Below are positions 11,560 through 24,115 of a stretch of 64,000 nucleotides of DNA, in pieces. The position numbers and the translations under genes are program-made. The DNA comes from Prunus persica (taxonomy: Eukaryota > Streptophyta > Magnoliopsida > Rosales > Rosaceae), in NCBI RefSeq assembly GCF_000346465.2, contig NC_034010.1, forward strand, positions 15,229,248-15,293,247. The letters are read 5' to 3'. The notes under the pieces are model-generated. The model saw only the letters and a program-made list of their open reading frames with translations. It searched no databases and was not told the DNA's origin. How positions within the stretch are numbered: position 1 is the first letter of the stretch; every line of letters begins with the position of its first letter.

Positions 11560-12540
11560 CAAAGCCGTCAAATGCTTCGAGCTTTTTACTTCCCTAATGC
11601 CGGGCCCAGCCAGCCTAAAGCCTGGAGTGGGCCGGATCTGTTCTTTTTCTTTCTCTAAGTTGGGCTGGGCTGAGCTGCCTATTGAATTCGGATTCTCTAT
11701 TTGGTCTCTTAATTTTAAATGGTTTAATATCGTACTAATCTTTTTGCATGCGCTTCTGCGCTTGTAAGAGTCTTTTTTTTTAAAAAAATTTAATTCATTT
11801 TAGAATTAAAAAAAATAATGGATAGTTGTGTTCCATAAAAATAAGATCTATTATCTGATTTTTCTTTTAATTTTAATTAAATATGAAAAAGTGTGAATTT
11901 ACCATATTATCCTCATTTAATTAATAAATTTAATTCTTAATGTTTGCATTAACTAAGGGCATTTTATGGTATGTTGAATGTTTTACCATTCTTTGTCTTT
12001 TGCTTTATACAAGGAGCCTATAATGAGGGCTTATAGTGAGAGGTTATAATGAGAGATCCTGAATAGCCTTTCGATTAAGTGCAGAGTTATTATTAAATTG
12101 CTGGATTGAACTCCTTCATTGTAGAAGCTCCTTGTAATATAATGTCGTATAAGCTTAATGTCTTGGTTACTTCCACCAACCTTCGCAAGACTCCTATGTT
12201 GCATAGATACACCTTTTTTTTGGCCAAGTTGAGCATTTGATGTGTTTGGATGCGGTAGTATTCAAGGGTGTGAGTTTTCCGTCCTCTCTCTTCCTAACTT
12301 TGGAAAAAAAAAAAAAAACAGAAAAGCAAAATTCTCAAACACTCACTATGAAAGAAAGAAAATTTTCAAATACGAGCAATAACCACAATTTATCATAACT
12401 GTCAAAAGGAGCAAGTGTTTATGTGAGCCAGTCAGAATAGTATACTCATTCCCTTTACCAAGTTTAATGAGATTGTGAGTGGCCCCCACTTAATGGGAAT
12501 CTCAGTAACAAACTCCCACAAGTTTCAGTCCCTTCTCCTA
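11560..12540. other. Intergenic, AT-rich
   Basis: Apart from possible promoter DNA of the LYR gene at its left end, I see nothing coding. Confidence 0.5.
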
Positions 12541-12542
12541 CC

Positions 12543-12544
<2 letters not shown>

Positions 12545-12577
<33 letters not shown>
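12545..12577. repeat. (CT)n microsatellite
   Basis: About 16 CT units, just upstream of the bHLH pseudogene leader, a common position for CT tracts in plant 5' leaders. Confidence 0.9.
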
Positions 12578-12580
<3 letters not shown>

Positions 12581-12857
12581 TAAATTCCATCTCTACCAGT
12601 TCTTGAATTTGTGAACAAGTCTTCTTAATTTGGGGGCTCTACCATTCTGATACAAATAGGTTATAGCTAGGTTAATAAGGCTAATAGTAATTATGATATT
12701 AATTTGCGGGAGACTAATTTCTCTGCCTTTCACATTCATGTTCTTATGTTTAATTCTGATCTTTTGGTTACTGTGGAAATGCTTCAGAGAGACAAACAAA
12801 GCCATAATAAGAAAAGGCTGCTACTTTGAAGACGAAGTAGGGAAATCAACTCCAAGA

Positions 12858-14809
12858 ATGTATGAAGACACAGTAGGCTGAAACTTTGATCCAAACTCCA
12901 TGCCAGAATCTGCAGAAACTGTGCTCAACGTCAACCCTCTACCCCCGCCACCACAAGTTCTAATGCCTTCTCCTTCAGAGACTCACAAAAACAACTACTT
13001 TGCTGTTGCAAAAAACTTGAGACTCTCCATTGAAGAGATCTCCTACCCTCGTCAACAAGATCATCATGCTGCCATGGAAATTGAGCTCCAAAATGAACTT
13101 GGGTTCAATCCATACAGCACCCACCAATACTGACCAGAACAACAATAGCAGCCATTTGCTTTCCTTTGAGCAACAAACCAATTGGGACACCACCGGAGGA
13201 GTGGACGCACCGCCAAGGACAGTGTCTTCAGTTTTCTATGACCCACTTTTGCATTTGAACCTGCCTCCGCAGCCACCATTGCGCAGGGAATTGTATCAGT
13301 CTTTGTTTAGTAGTGGTGGGGATGAGAGAGAGGGGATTGGAGAATTGGTGGATTTAGCTTTATGCTCATACACTCTAAATGTGAAGGGGGGGAAATACAA
13401 TGTAAAAGATTAAAGAAATAACATTTTTGGATATGTGAAGTCCGAAGGCTACACAGAGCTCCTATACAAACTTACTTGAAACAAACTTCAATAAGATTGA
13501 TACTCTTGATACTATACACACTTGATACACTCATTACATACAGTGGATACGCCGTCTATTTATATGCCACAATATTAACTCAACATTAAACATAACCATA
13601 ACCACTGTACCCACTAAATCTCACTTTTACTTCAACTCATAAATTAGACATAATAGCTAAACCCTTTAGATTCTAACTTTTTATTTCCTTAACTCCTACC
13701 TTTGAAATTACCCCAACATGGAGGAGTTGTTTACTCAGATGGGATTAATAATGGGAGGCAATTTGAGAATGGGGTGTTGGAGTTCTCCAGAGAAATGGGT
13801 TCTATTGGAAGAGGAAGAGAAGTCGAAAGGATCAAAGACTTTGCCACTGAGAAGCAGAGGAGAGTCCAGTTGAATGGCAAGTACAGTGCCTTGAGGTATT
13901 TGGTTCCAAACCCAACAAAGGTATATACTTAAAATTCAAAATTTCACATCCTATCACTGCAAAAATATATTCTACTGAATTTGATTAAATTTCAAATAAA
14001 AAAATGCATATTAGTTGTTTTGAAGTTTTAATTGGGTAATGATTTCATGAATCACAGTGTGTGACATTTTGATATCCAATTTATTGGCTTGGTAGTTTCC
14101 CAAGTTTTTCTCTTTTTTGGCTGGATAATTATACATTTTGCTGAATTAATGTTTGTCTTTTGGTCTTTGGGGAACAATTAATTGGAGGAAAGACTGATAG
14201 AGCATCAATTGTGAGATATGCAATTGATTATATAAAGGAGCTTCTGTGGTTAGTGGAAGAGCTGAAAATATAGCTGGTGGAGAAGAAAAGGTGTGGGAGA
14301 GAGAGGCACCAGACTGAACAAGATGGTGGTGCTGGCGATGGTGAGAGCTGTAAGCCTCTTGGCGACCCTCAGGATCAGTCCTACAACAATGGCTCTCTGA
14401 GGAGCTCATGGCTTCGGAGGAAATACAAGGACACTGAGGTCGATATCCGCATTATCGATGATGAAGTTAGTATCAACCTGGTTCAGACGAAGAAGGTCAA
14501 TTCGTTGCTATATGTGTCAAAGCTTCTTGATGAGCTGCAGCTTGATCTCCACCATGCTGAAGGTGGACACATTGGCAATTCCTACAGCTGCTTGTTCAAC
14601 ACCAAGGTTGATCTTATACTTCTTTTTCTTTCTTATAGTCTTCATCAATTACTTCACGCAGGTGGTGTGGTTTTTAATTAATTAGGGTTTACTTTTCATT
14701 AGTAAAGATGCATGAAGGGTCTTTTTTGTATGCAAAAGCTATAGGTGACAAGCTCATTGAGGTTCTGGACGGACAATATGCAGCAGTTCCACCTACCAGT
14801 AGTTATTAG
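12858..14809 (+). pseudogene. Decayed second copy of the bHLH (bHLH10/89/91-type) gene
   Basis: The start MYEDTVG at 12858 is followed by an in-frame TGA at 12879-12881. Reading resumes in the same frame (NFDPNSMPESAETVLNV) to a TGA at 13131-13133, and a shift to another frame gives LLSFEQQTNWDTTGG and YDPLLHLNLPPQPP. A 373-bp LTR interrupts it at 13346-13718. It resumes with VYSDGINNGRQFENGV and the basic region, where the contact His is Asp (KDFATEKQRR). Exon 1 ends at 13920, exon 2 is 14193-14606 with a TAG at 14271-14273 in helix 2, and the last exon ends TAG at 14807-14809. Exon borders match the copy at the window start, so this is a duplicate that has lost function. Confidence 0.9.
13346..13718 (-). 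mobile_element. Solo LTR (about 373 bp) in the bHLH pseudogene
   Basis: On the minus strand it reads TGTTGGGGTAATTTC ... AAATCCACCA, the TG...CA ends of an LTR, with TATAAATAGACGG as a TATA box in the same direction. TGGAG flanks it on the right and occurs a few bases before its left end, a possible but imperfect 5-bp duplication. The intact first bHLH copy lacks it. Confidence 0.7.
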
Positions 14810-16255
14810 GGAGGCATGAGTTCTTCCTTGGGTTATATACCAAGTGTTTTTATATCAGTAGATACTTCCGTAAAATGCATTATGTTTTAGGGGCCTCTGT
14901 GCGCAGCACAGCCCGCACACCCTACGGGTCAGGCTTGATGTCTGCCTGCAAAGGGTGCAGAGACAAATGAGAATTTGTGGATGTGTGTATTTGTTATTGC
15001 AGAAGCTTGAGACTTATATAGGTTTCTCTGATACCATTGTTTCTAGTTTCTACATACATATGCTTGCCATTTACATAAATTTATAGCACTTGAAATTTTT
15101 TATACAAGATGCAACCCAAAATCTTAAACGATTAGCTCTCTGTTTTAGTTGTGCTTACTTTTGACCTTCTTTCGTAAAACTTTTATAAATTTGTGGTGTG
15201 GTGACAAGCATGCGCAGATCTTCCTTGCCTTCAATAAGCACATTTTTGGTCTATAGTTTTTTTATAAGTTTCACTTTTGTGTTTGTATTTTTAATTGCAT
15301 TGTTCAAATTGTATTTTAATTTGTATAGGGTTGATCTCGTTTGCACATTGTTCAAATTCGAAGATATCAGTCAACTTCAGTCAATCTGTAATCCGTCAAT
15401 TTTACCCTCACATTGGAACAATTTGTAAACCGCAGGGGTCAAATTTGATGCAATTGAAACAAAGGGACAAAAGTGAAACTTTGTGAAAACTACCTGGACT
15501 AAAAACGTATTTCTCCTTTGCAAATTAGTTTTCTGTTAGCTAGGCAAAGTGGATTTGATTTGATGCGTTCAGAGTACATCAGCCCATGCTATTACCTTTT
15601 ATGAGGATTTCTACCAAATGCTCAGCTCATGCCATTATCTTTTATAGTGAGTTCCGTCACATGCTTAGCCACATATATATTGTCAAATAGGTCGATCTAT
15701 TTTAGGGGTTACCCAGCACGTATATCGAAAAGCTTTGAACAAAAAAAATATATCGATGCTATCCAATGAAATGAGAGATTTTTTAGGGTCCTCAGTCATG
15801 TGTTTATTTTTCTCGTTCACATGATTACTTACGTAATGAGAGAGATAAACATATGGTTGTATGCAATGAATACCATTGCAAATTTTCTCGTTCTAACACT
15901 ACACAAGAAAAACCAACAACAGCCACACATATCTGTAGCAGAGGATAAATGGATAAAAAGCCTATCCGAATCCAGTAACATAATTAGTAAAAATCTTATA
16001 TATTCGTGTGAATTAGGTTGTTTGCCACGAACTCCAACTGGTTGAGTGTAAATCATTTTATTTTTTATTATATGCAGGTAAACAGTTGTGTATCTATATA
16101 TATAAAAGCAAAAGACAAAGAATAATAAAACATTTAAAATACCAGAAAATGCATCTTACATAATAGGGGTGGGATCACGAATCTATGAGAGTATTTTACA
16201 AAGTTTTATTTATTTTGAAAATGAAACTAAACATAATTAAGCTGCATGCAAATGA
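14810..16255. other. Intergenic, AT-rich
   Basis: No gene seen. Fragments such as CTCTGTGCGCAGCACAGCCC (14,895) look like old repeat debris. Confidence 0.5.
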
Positions 16256-17815
16256 TCATCCCAGCTTTTCTTCCTTGGTATTGTACTTGAAGTTGAAGGC
16301 ATTGATACCACTGTAAAAACCATCGTCCAAGTCGTTTGTGACATGCACCTGGCCGTTGCTACGAGTGTCCTGACGAGAGTAGGAGAACGGGACGTCACAT
16401 GAAGCGGTCGTGGCCAGCAGCCTCACCTTCAGCACACTCTTTGCCGGCACATCAACCACGCACAGAGTCTCCACTTCAGTTTGGTAGGCCTCGGTCTCTC
16501 CCCACTGGACATCTCCTTTAAACCCATCCGAAATTTTAACCTTATTCAATCCGCCTTCGTGTGTCGTGATTCTCGGAACGCCTGGAGCTTCAATGGTGGT
16601 TTTGAGCTTCATCGAGTAAATTCTGTTGATATCATTCCAACTGCAACTACTCAGCCTCCTGTACAACAGCTTTAGGGTTACAGTGGTGGTTTCTTGGGTG
16701 AAGTTGACGGCCTCTGCGGTGGCGATTTCGAAGTCAGTTTGGTAATTGTAGGTCCTGGCGTGGTCAAGGCGATACTTGACTTTGTATATGGTCCTCGACT
16801 TAACAGGCTCTTCCACCTTGAGATGAGAGTATATGGAGAGATTAGGGACGTTGGCACTGAGAGCACATATCCCGCTCGCATATCTCTTGCAGTAATTGTT
16901 GTTCCCAACGTTAATGAGAGCTATGGTTTTGTCGTAAAGCTTGATCGCCTTATACAACGTGTCTTTATAGTTTTTGTCTCTGGGGGTCGGGTTAAATGCG
17001 TCCGCCCAGATCCACTCTTCCTTGGCGAGTCTCCAATATCTTTCGAAAAAAATATTCTTTATTTGTAGGGTTCCGTCCGCGTTCATGAAGATCTCGTTCG
17101 CCACACCCGGATCATTAATATCATTACCGTGGAACATGAGGTTTGGTCCATCGCCATCGTCGTCGTCCCCGTGGTAGTCGCTCATTTGGGCGGTGATGTA
17201 GTTGTCATCATCGCCCTTGAACACCACGTGTTTCGGCAAAATCACCAGCGATTCCCAATTGACGACAGTGCACACATCCCGGGACTCTAGGTTGTTCGGA
17301 TCGTCTGTGGTAGAGTTTGAGCCTCCGAAAAGTACTAGCGCATCCGAATCGTTGTGCAAGCAAGTGTAGCGTCCGAGCTGGACGTGGCGAAATTGGACTA
17401 CCTGATTGTCCTCCTCAAGGTCATCTTCAGCTTTATCGTCCGGTTTATTGTCGTCGTCTTCTTCGTCTATTGGATCTACGTAGACCGGCTCGAACAAGGT
17501 ACATGAGGGTTTGGATTGGTCTTCCTCCGGTTCGTCTGCCCCTGCAACAATCAAAACATCGCCTTCGAACTTATCCATGCCATTGACGCTTACCCAGTAT
17601 TTATTGTTGTAACAGCATCTAATGTGGACAAATCCCTTGTTCTCGGTACTCTTTGCCATCTCCACTTCGTACTTTGCGTAATGGCTCCCGGCCTCTTCTC
17701 CGGTGAATTTGAGAAACTCCGCCGGGGCGTCCTCCTCTCCATCTTCTGTTTTTAGGTAGCGCAAGTACTTTTTGTTGTGGTTTGATTTTACCACCACAAA
17801 CCTTGGCAATGTCAT
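16256..17815 (-). CDS. Amaranthin-type lectin fused to an aerolysin-like domain, 519 aa
   Basis: A single exon with no signal peptide, so probably cytosolic or nuclear. Two agglutinin (beta-trefoil) domains occupy about residues 4-175 and 185-330 (landmarks NNKYWVSVNG, EEDQSKPSCTLFEPVYVD, FRHVQLGRYTCL, LPKHVVFKGD, WRLAKEEWIWAD). Residues 335-519 form an aerolysin/natterin-like module with QWGET at 437-441 and a C-terminus DDGFYSGINAFNFKY. Amaranthin domains bind N-acetylgalactosamine-type glycans, and the fused proteins are linked to defence and stress (family knowledge). Unlike its relative at 61.6 kb it has an acidic insert at residues 114-138 inside the first domain. A TATA box lies 54-61 bp before the start codon. 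Both copies read away from the left end of the window on the minus strand. Confidence 0.88.
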   Translation of the reverse strand: MTLPRFVVVKSNHNKKYLRYLKTEDGEEDAPAEFLKFTGEEAGSHYAKYEVEMAKSTENKGFVHIRCCYNNKYWVSVNGMDKFEGDVLIVAGADEPEEDQSKPSCTLFEPVYVDPIDEEDDDNKPDDKAEDDLEEDNQVVQFRHVQLGRYTCLHNDSDALVLFGGSNSTTDDPNNLESRDVCTVVNWESLVILPKHVVFKGDDDNYITAQMSDYHGDDDDGDGPNLMFHGNDINDPGVANEIFMNADGTLQIKNIFFERYWRLAKEEWIWADAFNPTPRDKNYKDTLYKAIKLYDKTIALINVGNNNYCKRYASGICALSANVPNLSIYSHLKVEEPVKSRTIYKVKYRLDHARTYNYQTDFEIATAEAVNFTQETTTVTLKLLYRRLSSCSWNDINRIYSMKLKTTIEAPGVPRITTHEGGLNKVKISDGFKGDVQWGETEAYQTEVETLCVVDVPAKSVLKVRLLATTASCDVPFSYSRQDTRSNGQVHVTNDLDDGFYSGINAFNFKYNTKEEKLG

Positions 17816-17868
17816 GTTCTCTATTTCTGTGTATATCTCAATAGATCTCTAGTGTGCATGCAGCATCT

Positions 17869-17876
17869 TATTTATA
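17869..17876 (-). promoter_or_regulatory. TATA box of the 17.8-kb lectin gene
   Basis: TATAAATA on the minus strand, 54-61 bp upstream of the ATG. Confidence 0.6.
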
Positions 17877-17879
17877 ACG

Positions 17880-18855
17880 AAAAGCCCACACCGTCAATAT
17901 TTATAAGAAGGGCAAAATTAGAAGAGATGGCTTCATGCATGGGCATACTGAAGGCAGTGATTTAGTTTCTCACATTACTCGAATAAAACTTTTTCAGCAG
18001 ATGGGATGTCTGCAGACCATGAAATCATGTAGTGAAGTCCCATGCCGATCGACGCTTTTGTTGGGCTGTTTTTGTATATATATAGAAAATTTGGCACCAG
18101 TTTCTTTCAATAAAAGTGTTAGAAGAAAATAAAACTTAAGGGAGGACTAAGTCAGTTTTTTTGTTGTTGCCAAAGTTAGGAAGGGAGATGGGTAAAACTC
18201 ACACACACGGGTACTATGTGTTTTGAACTTATGACTTGGAAGCATACCAAAAACTTGAGCCGATCCAACGAAATCCAGTTAGTTATATAATTGTTATTAC
18301 ATTCAAAGCAAAGGACGTAATTTTTTGGATTTTTTGGTTTTTTACTTTGTTAAAATTTCAAGCAAAGTTCTTTCAATTGTGCAAAATGAGAAGAACAATA
18401 TTTGGTCTAGCTCTACTGTATTATTATCATTATGATTATTGTTATTATTTTGCTTAGGGACATGGTTAAGTTACAAAATGAGTAATTGTTTGGTGTGAAG
18501 ATCATACTGCTTCGTTGTGTCATTTTGGAGTTATTAATACTATATACTACCCATGAAATAATAAACATGTGGTCCACACCCATATTATTTAACATAATAA
18601 ATTAGTAAAACCACATGACACTGTTACCGTCACCAAGGGTGGCTCATAAATGAGGCCTCCTTAAACAAAATTTTCCATGAAAATACTACAAAAGAATTGG
18701 ACCATATATATTGATAACAAATTTAGAACTAAAAACTCATCACCATATGTTTTTTCAAAACTCAGAGAACATTTGGTCGGCTGCGTGACTCTTTTAGGAT
18801 CCTTAGCCTGTTAGTACGAGCGAACATTTGGCCCACATCTCAAAACTCTGAGATT
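17880..18855. other. Intergenic, AT-rich
   Basis: No gene seen; it holds the upstream region of the lectin gene at its left. Confidence 0.5.
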
Positions 18856-18859
18856 CCTG

Positions 18860-19497
18860 TTAAGACTGCTAGTTTAATTTATATGATCACTCAGCTGACT
18901 GTCATGGTCCCTTTACATGAGCTTATCTTCCGCCGTATTGTTGCTTCTGATCGAACTGATTCCACCCGAGTTAGTTTGCCTTTTGGGTATTTTATCACCC
19001 AGCTCGCCACACATGCTCATGTCGCTGTTTTTCCTGGGGATGCTTGGCGTAATCCTCAGGTGACTGTTAATACAACTATCATTGATAGTGGTCGCTCTCA
19101 CTCTCGTACTGAAGACGTGCCTGTTGGCCCTTCCCAAGTTAATTATGAGAGTGGTAATGCATTTGACAGTGATCATGAGGCTCTTTCTCCTGCTCGGGCT
19201 GCGCATGCTTCTAGCTCATTTGGTGATCCGATGCTTCAGTTCCTCACTACCCAGTTTGAGACGATGCACACTCATTTTGATGCTTAGCTTGAGACTCATT
19301 ACACCACTATGACTCAGCGTTTTGATGCATGTTTTGAGACTTTCAAGACGGAGATTCGTAATGATCTTACCAAGTTTACTCGTTGTTTTGATCTTCTGCC
19401 CACTTACTTGTTTCTTGTCTTTTCGGGATTGTTCTGTGGTTTCATTTGTACTTGTTTCCTTTTGGCATTTCATGACAAAAAGGGGGAGAATCGTTGA
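18860..19497 (+). pseudogene. Retroelement or plant-transposon protein remnant
   Basis: Broken reading on the plus strand (LPFGYFITQLATHAHV, then FETMHTHFDA, stop, FDACFETFKTEIRNDL) resembles the plant-transposon proteins found near retroelement ends, and it stops just after a purine-rich AAAAAGGGGGAGAA. Several stops; not functional. Exact family not recognised. Confidence 0.4.
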
Positions 19498-19711
19498 TAA
19501 TGTACGTAACTATGTTTAATCTTTGATGATGTACAATAGATAATCTATATTCTTTTTCATACCATATATGCTTCACCGGAATTTTTTTGCTTTGAGTTCA
19601 TGCCTTTGCAAGTTTCAAGGAAATAATTATCGAGTTGTTTTTGAGTCTTGAGTCCTTTGCTTTGTATCTCCTTCTAATGAGGTTTTGTCTAGGAAATGCC
19701 AAGGGGGAGAT

Positions 19712-20820
19712 TGTAAGTGTCATATTTGTAAATTGGCATTCCCCAGCCTAAGCTTCTTTTCTATGTAAGCACTAGGATGTTTTAGATTGAGTATTGAGTG
19801 AGGTTATGAAGTTGGTAAAGCAAGATAGATGCGGATAAAAGATTGAAGTTGCACATATTCGACCATTCATCATCAAACAAGGCTTCATATGCATTTAGGT
19901 GAGGTAAGTTAGATTTATATACCATACATGCATTTCTAGGTGGTTAGTATAATTTAGAATAAGCTTAAAACATTTTAAAATTGCATTAATCAATTCACAA
20001 GTGTTTTGGTATTGAAGAAATAAGGTTTACATAGAGTTTAGGTTAAATTATGTTCACTGCCGCTCTAGTGGGCTTATTGACTCTTAAGCATCGCATGTGT
20101 ATGAGCATTCAATGTTCTGCTGCTCGAGCGGACTCATTGGCGCTTGAGCAGACTCACTAGTGCTCGAGCGGGTCAATTTTATGATTCTAGTGCTCGAGCG
20201 GAAAAGCGAGATTTCAGTTTTCCAATTTTGTTTTTCACGTGTTTCTTCTAGGAACCCTTGTCCTAGTTGTGTTGAATCTTTTTACCTCTTTCTAGTGTGA
20301 ACCTAAAACAATTTGTAAGTCATATAAATACATTGTTATAGTAAACATAAGATAGAGAACTCACATATTCTGAAATTGGATTTTTGCATCAAATCTTTGA
20401 GAGTTAATTTTTATGAACTCTTGAGATTTCTCTTCATCATCTTTACTAGAGTTCATTGAGCATAACATCGTTATGTTGATTAGATTGTTCCTTGTGAATC
20501 TAAACAACCTAGCACCCACATCATATCATTCTCTTCGTTGGAAAGTTTGTGCCTTGGTGGTGATTGACGATCGTAGAGGTTCGTGCCACTATCAAGATCG
20601 ACGACGTGGAATCAATTCAGAGACATGTCAAAGTAGTAGCAAGAGCGTGGATTGGCTGCTACAGAGAGATAAGTATATGAGTCAATTAAGTCTCTTTTGT
20701 ATTGCTTTTGTCCTAGTGGATTGGTTTCTGCCTCGCAAAGTGCCTGTGGTTTTTTAATCTCATCTTGGGGTTTTTCCATGTTAAAATTCGTTGTGTACTT
20801 TATTTTTCTTGCTTGTTTGA
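19712..20820 (+). mobile_element. Copia-type LTR (right end approximate)
   Basis: AAGGGGGAGAT, a typical polypurine tract, immediately precedes TGTAAGTGTCATATTTG. A TATA-like CATATAAATACA lies near 20,324. The end segment GGGGTTTTTCCATGTTAAAA followed by T-rich DNA is the usual finish of Copia LTRs. Short GTGCTCGAGCGG repeats sit at 20,120-20,205. The terminal CA was not found, so the right border is a guess. Confidence 0.6.
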
Positions 20821-21092
20821 TTAATTTGAAACTAAATTTAATTGGAACGTGGCTTTAAATATATTATAATATTTAAAAAATATTTTTAACACTTAAAATA
20901 CATAAACAAATTATATTAAAAGTAACTTAAATCTTTTTTTAATATATTTTTAAATATCTTTATATATATATATATCTCTCTCTCCTTGTGTTCTCTTTCC
21001 CCCTGGCAGACCCACTCCACTCTTCCTCCTCTTCCTTCCTTCTCTCTCTCCCTCTCCCTGTGTTATCTTTCCCTTCCCCCCATCGCAAACCC

Positions 21093-21093
21093 A

Positions 21094-21187
<94 letters not shown>
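21093..21187. repeat. Long (CT)n microsatellite
   Basis: About 47 uninterrupted CT units, flanked by AT-rich DNA that reads similarly on both sides (TTTAAATATCTTTATAT and AAGATATTTAAAAATAT). Confidence 0.95.
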
Positions 21188-21188
<1 letters not shown>

Positions 21189-21609
21189 TTGAACAAAGCA
21201 TGAAAGATATTTAAAAATATATAAAAATATTTAAGTTGCTTCAAATTTATTAATTTTTTTAATGAATTTAAAGTTTTAAAAATATTTAAAATATATTATA
21301 TTATATTTAAAACCATGTGGTTCTATACCATTGGATGCATGAGCTCCACACATGTCTCACGTCAGTAATTTAATAGAAAATTTGACGGAAGCCAACAGCA
21401 GGGGCCATTTTGATGTGTGGAGGGTAACCTTAAAGACCATTGGTGTCACAAAAAATGGGTAGGGACGAAAGGTGATAATTTCATAAACCTCAGGGACTAT
21501 TTTTGATAAAATGTATATATATAATATACATGTAAAAAAAATTTCGGGCCCTTGAAAATTAGGGGCCCTGTGTGGTGACACCATTTGCACACCCTTATGG
21601 TCGCCCCTG

Positions 21610-23441
21610 TGCTAACGGAATCTCCAATCCATCAGGCCAAACCTAAAAAATCATAAATTTTAGCGCAATTGCTCTCCCAACCCAAGAAAAATAAGGGGCT
21701 AAAATTTAGAAAAACCCAAACTTGGGGCCAAAGACTAATCTAGCTATTGCCTGGACTAGAATTTTTTCTTTTTTTGTGTGGAGCTCACTCTAGCATGATG
21801 CAGCCAATGTGGAAGGAGGTGCGAATGGGGCCCGCGATGCTGGGGCTGCAGAACTTGTCGCACCACGTGTCAAAAGCTGGGGATGTTGCCGTTGGAATCA
21901 AATGGCACAATTCAAAACAACTCCTTATTTTTCTTTTCTTTTTTTTTAAATTCCAACAATAACCCAAATTAACGATCCAGATTAAATCCAAACTATTTTA
22001 ATAGTGAAAAAAAAATCCAACAGTCAAAATAATATTTTAAATTAATCTAAATCAGATCCAACCCCAAAACTCACTGTAAAACCTATAAATACCCACCCAT
22101 TTCTCAAATAATCTACCAAACATATTTTTTATATTTATCAATTTATTTTTCCTTTGTCAATTTCATTAATCTCTTTTCATTCTTGTTGAACATGTCCACA
22201 AAATTTCAAAGAGGTGTGAATTAGAGGCCATAAGAAGATGAGGGATTGTGCAAAATGGTGGGTTTCCATCAGTGAAGATGGGGCTATTGGCACCAATCAA
22301 GCAAGCGACACATTTTGGCAGTGAGTAGTATGTCAAAAGTTTATGGAAAATGATCCGGGCATTAGTGGACCTGAGCGACGAACACACCAAGCCATTGCTT
22401 CTTGATTCAAGACTATAAACCAACAATGTTCTTTTTGGAAGGCATGCTTGACTAAGGCCAATACGAACCCAAAAAGTGACTTAAATCTACATGATGTGGT
22501 AAGTACCCATTCTTATTAAAGCTTTAAATTTATATTTGTAATTTTATTCAACTCCAAACTTAATTTGTTTTTTATCTCTCCGTAAGACGTGCATGCGAAA
22601 ACGATCTTTCTTAACGATAATAAGCCTTCGAATAGGCCTTTCAAGCTGTGCCATGCTTGGGAAATCTTAAAAGACAGGAGAATAGTATAAATGAGCCTCC
22701 CACACAATGTTCGTCTGGAGATAGTGCTAGTATGTTGAATTTGGATTACGAAGCAGGCGATATCGTCATGCCTAGTATATGACCATCCTTGCCTAGTCCA
22801 AGGCCTAAGGGGCAAGATAAACAAAAGGCTGCAAAAAAAAAAAGGGGAAGATGGCTTACCCTTCTCAACAAACAAGGGATAAGTGCTTGGAATTATTGGT
22901 TAAGCAAGACATTGCTTTCAAGGAGGATAGGAGACAGAAACTCAACATGCTTATGCCTATCAAAAGCAGCAAGATAAGGAAGGCAAAGAAAAAAAAAAGT
23001 CCATGGACGTGTTCAAATTTACTCTAAGAAAGAAGAAGTATTGGGGGAATAAACAAGATGAAATTATGTAAGAATATGAACAGGGTCAACAATTTATTGT
23101 TAATCTTGCAGACAACGGAGGGGACAATTATCCAAGCCCCCACGATGATGCTTATTTATTTATTCTTATTGGGTTTCATGTATGTATGTTTAAAGTATTG
23201 TGTGTTTTCTTTTGGAATAAAATTATATTTGTGGAATTTCAATTTTTTTAGGTCAAATTGTTCAAAAAATTAAATTATGAAGTTATTTTAAAATATTAAA
23301 TGAAGAATTATCTATTTAAAAAAAATTAGAGTTATACCATTCTTAAACAATTTAATAAAGTTGCAGACTTAAAATTTGAGTCAGGGCAAAAGCCAAATAG
23401 TTACTATTTGGAGGGAGAAAATTTGGGTTTAGGACAAAATG
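21610..23441 (+). mobile_element. Degenerate Harbinger-like element, second family (limits approximate)
   Basis: A Myb/SANT-like reading frame (22,220-22,500) shows WWVSISEDGAIGTNQASDTFW and QQCSFWKACLTKANTN-type landmarks of the second Harbinger protein but has several stops; traces continue to about 22,990. The left part starts near TCTCCAATCCATCAGGCC. The right border abuts the small element at 23,442. No transposase remains. Confidence 0.45.
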
Positions 23442-24114
23442 GGCCATCTCCAACCCAAGGGGTGGAAACTCAAATTATGAGTTTTGTATCCAAAAATCTT
23501 CTCAAACCCATGTATTTTGGGGGGAGGAAATTTGTGAAATCTCAAATTTGGGATGGAATTGCAATCCAAGTATTGCCTGGATTGATATTTTATGTGGGCC
23601 CAAACCCTTTTTTTATTTTTTGTGGCTTGGAAGCCCACATGAAGACAAAAATCTGCTGGGCCCCGCATGACAGCAAGTTGTGCCACACTTTTCTTGCACT
23701 TGTGCAAGTTGATTCCATGGGATATATTTTCAAAAGTTGTGCTGTGCTATGTATATATATATATATATATATATATTTTATTCCAACAACTATATTTGTA
23801 ATCAATGAATATTTGTAACCAACTCACAACATAATTTAAGTGAAATTCTATTATGTTTTGGAATTTTAATTTTTTTAGGTTAAAATGTTTAGAAAATTAA
23901 ATCACAAATGTTGAAACAAAAATAATGTCAAGAAAAATTAACCACAAAAAAAAAAAAAGGGTTAATCAGTCTTAAATAATTTAATAAAGTTGTGGACTCA
24001 AATTATGAGTTTGCAAGGTTGGAGGAAAAAAAATTTGAGTCTTGAAAATACATGAATAGTTGTATTTTGGTGGGTAAAAATTTGAGTTTAGCCCCAACAT
24101 GGTTGGAGATGGCC
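23442..24114. mobile_element. MITE with GGCCATCTCCAACC inverted ends
   Basis: The left end is GGCCATCTCCAACCC and the right end is GGTTGGAGATGGCC, complementary over 14 bases. Both ends carry related sequence (ACTATTTGGAGG, AAATTTGAGTTTAG). It encodes nothing and looks like a non-autonomous relative of the neighbouring Harbinger-like element. Flanking duplication is not clear. Confidence 0.7.
23753..23778. repeat. (TA)n microsatellite inside the MITE
   Basis: About 12 TA units. Confidence 0.9.
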
Positions 24115-24115
24115 T

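Noticed and set aside
16481..17755. Plus-strand frames within the lectin genes
   Set aside because: Shadows of the minus-strand lectin gene; the same applies at 61,770-62,950.
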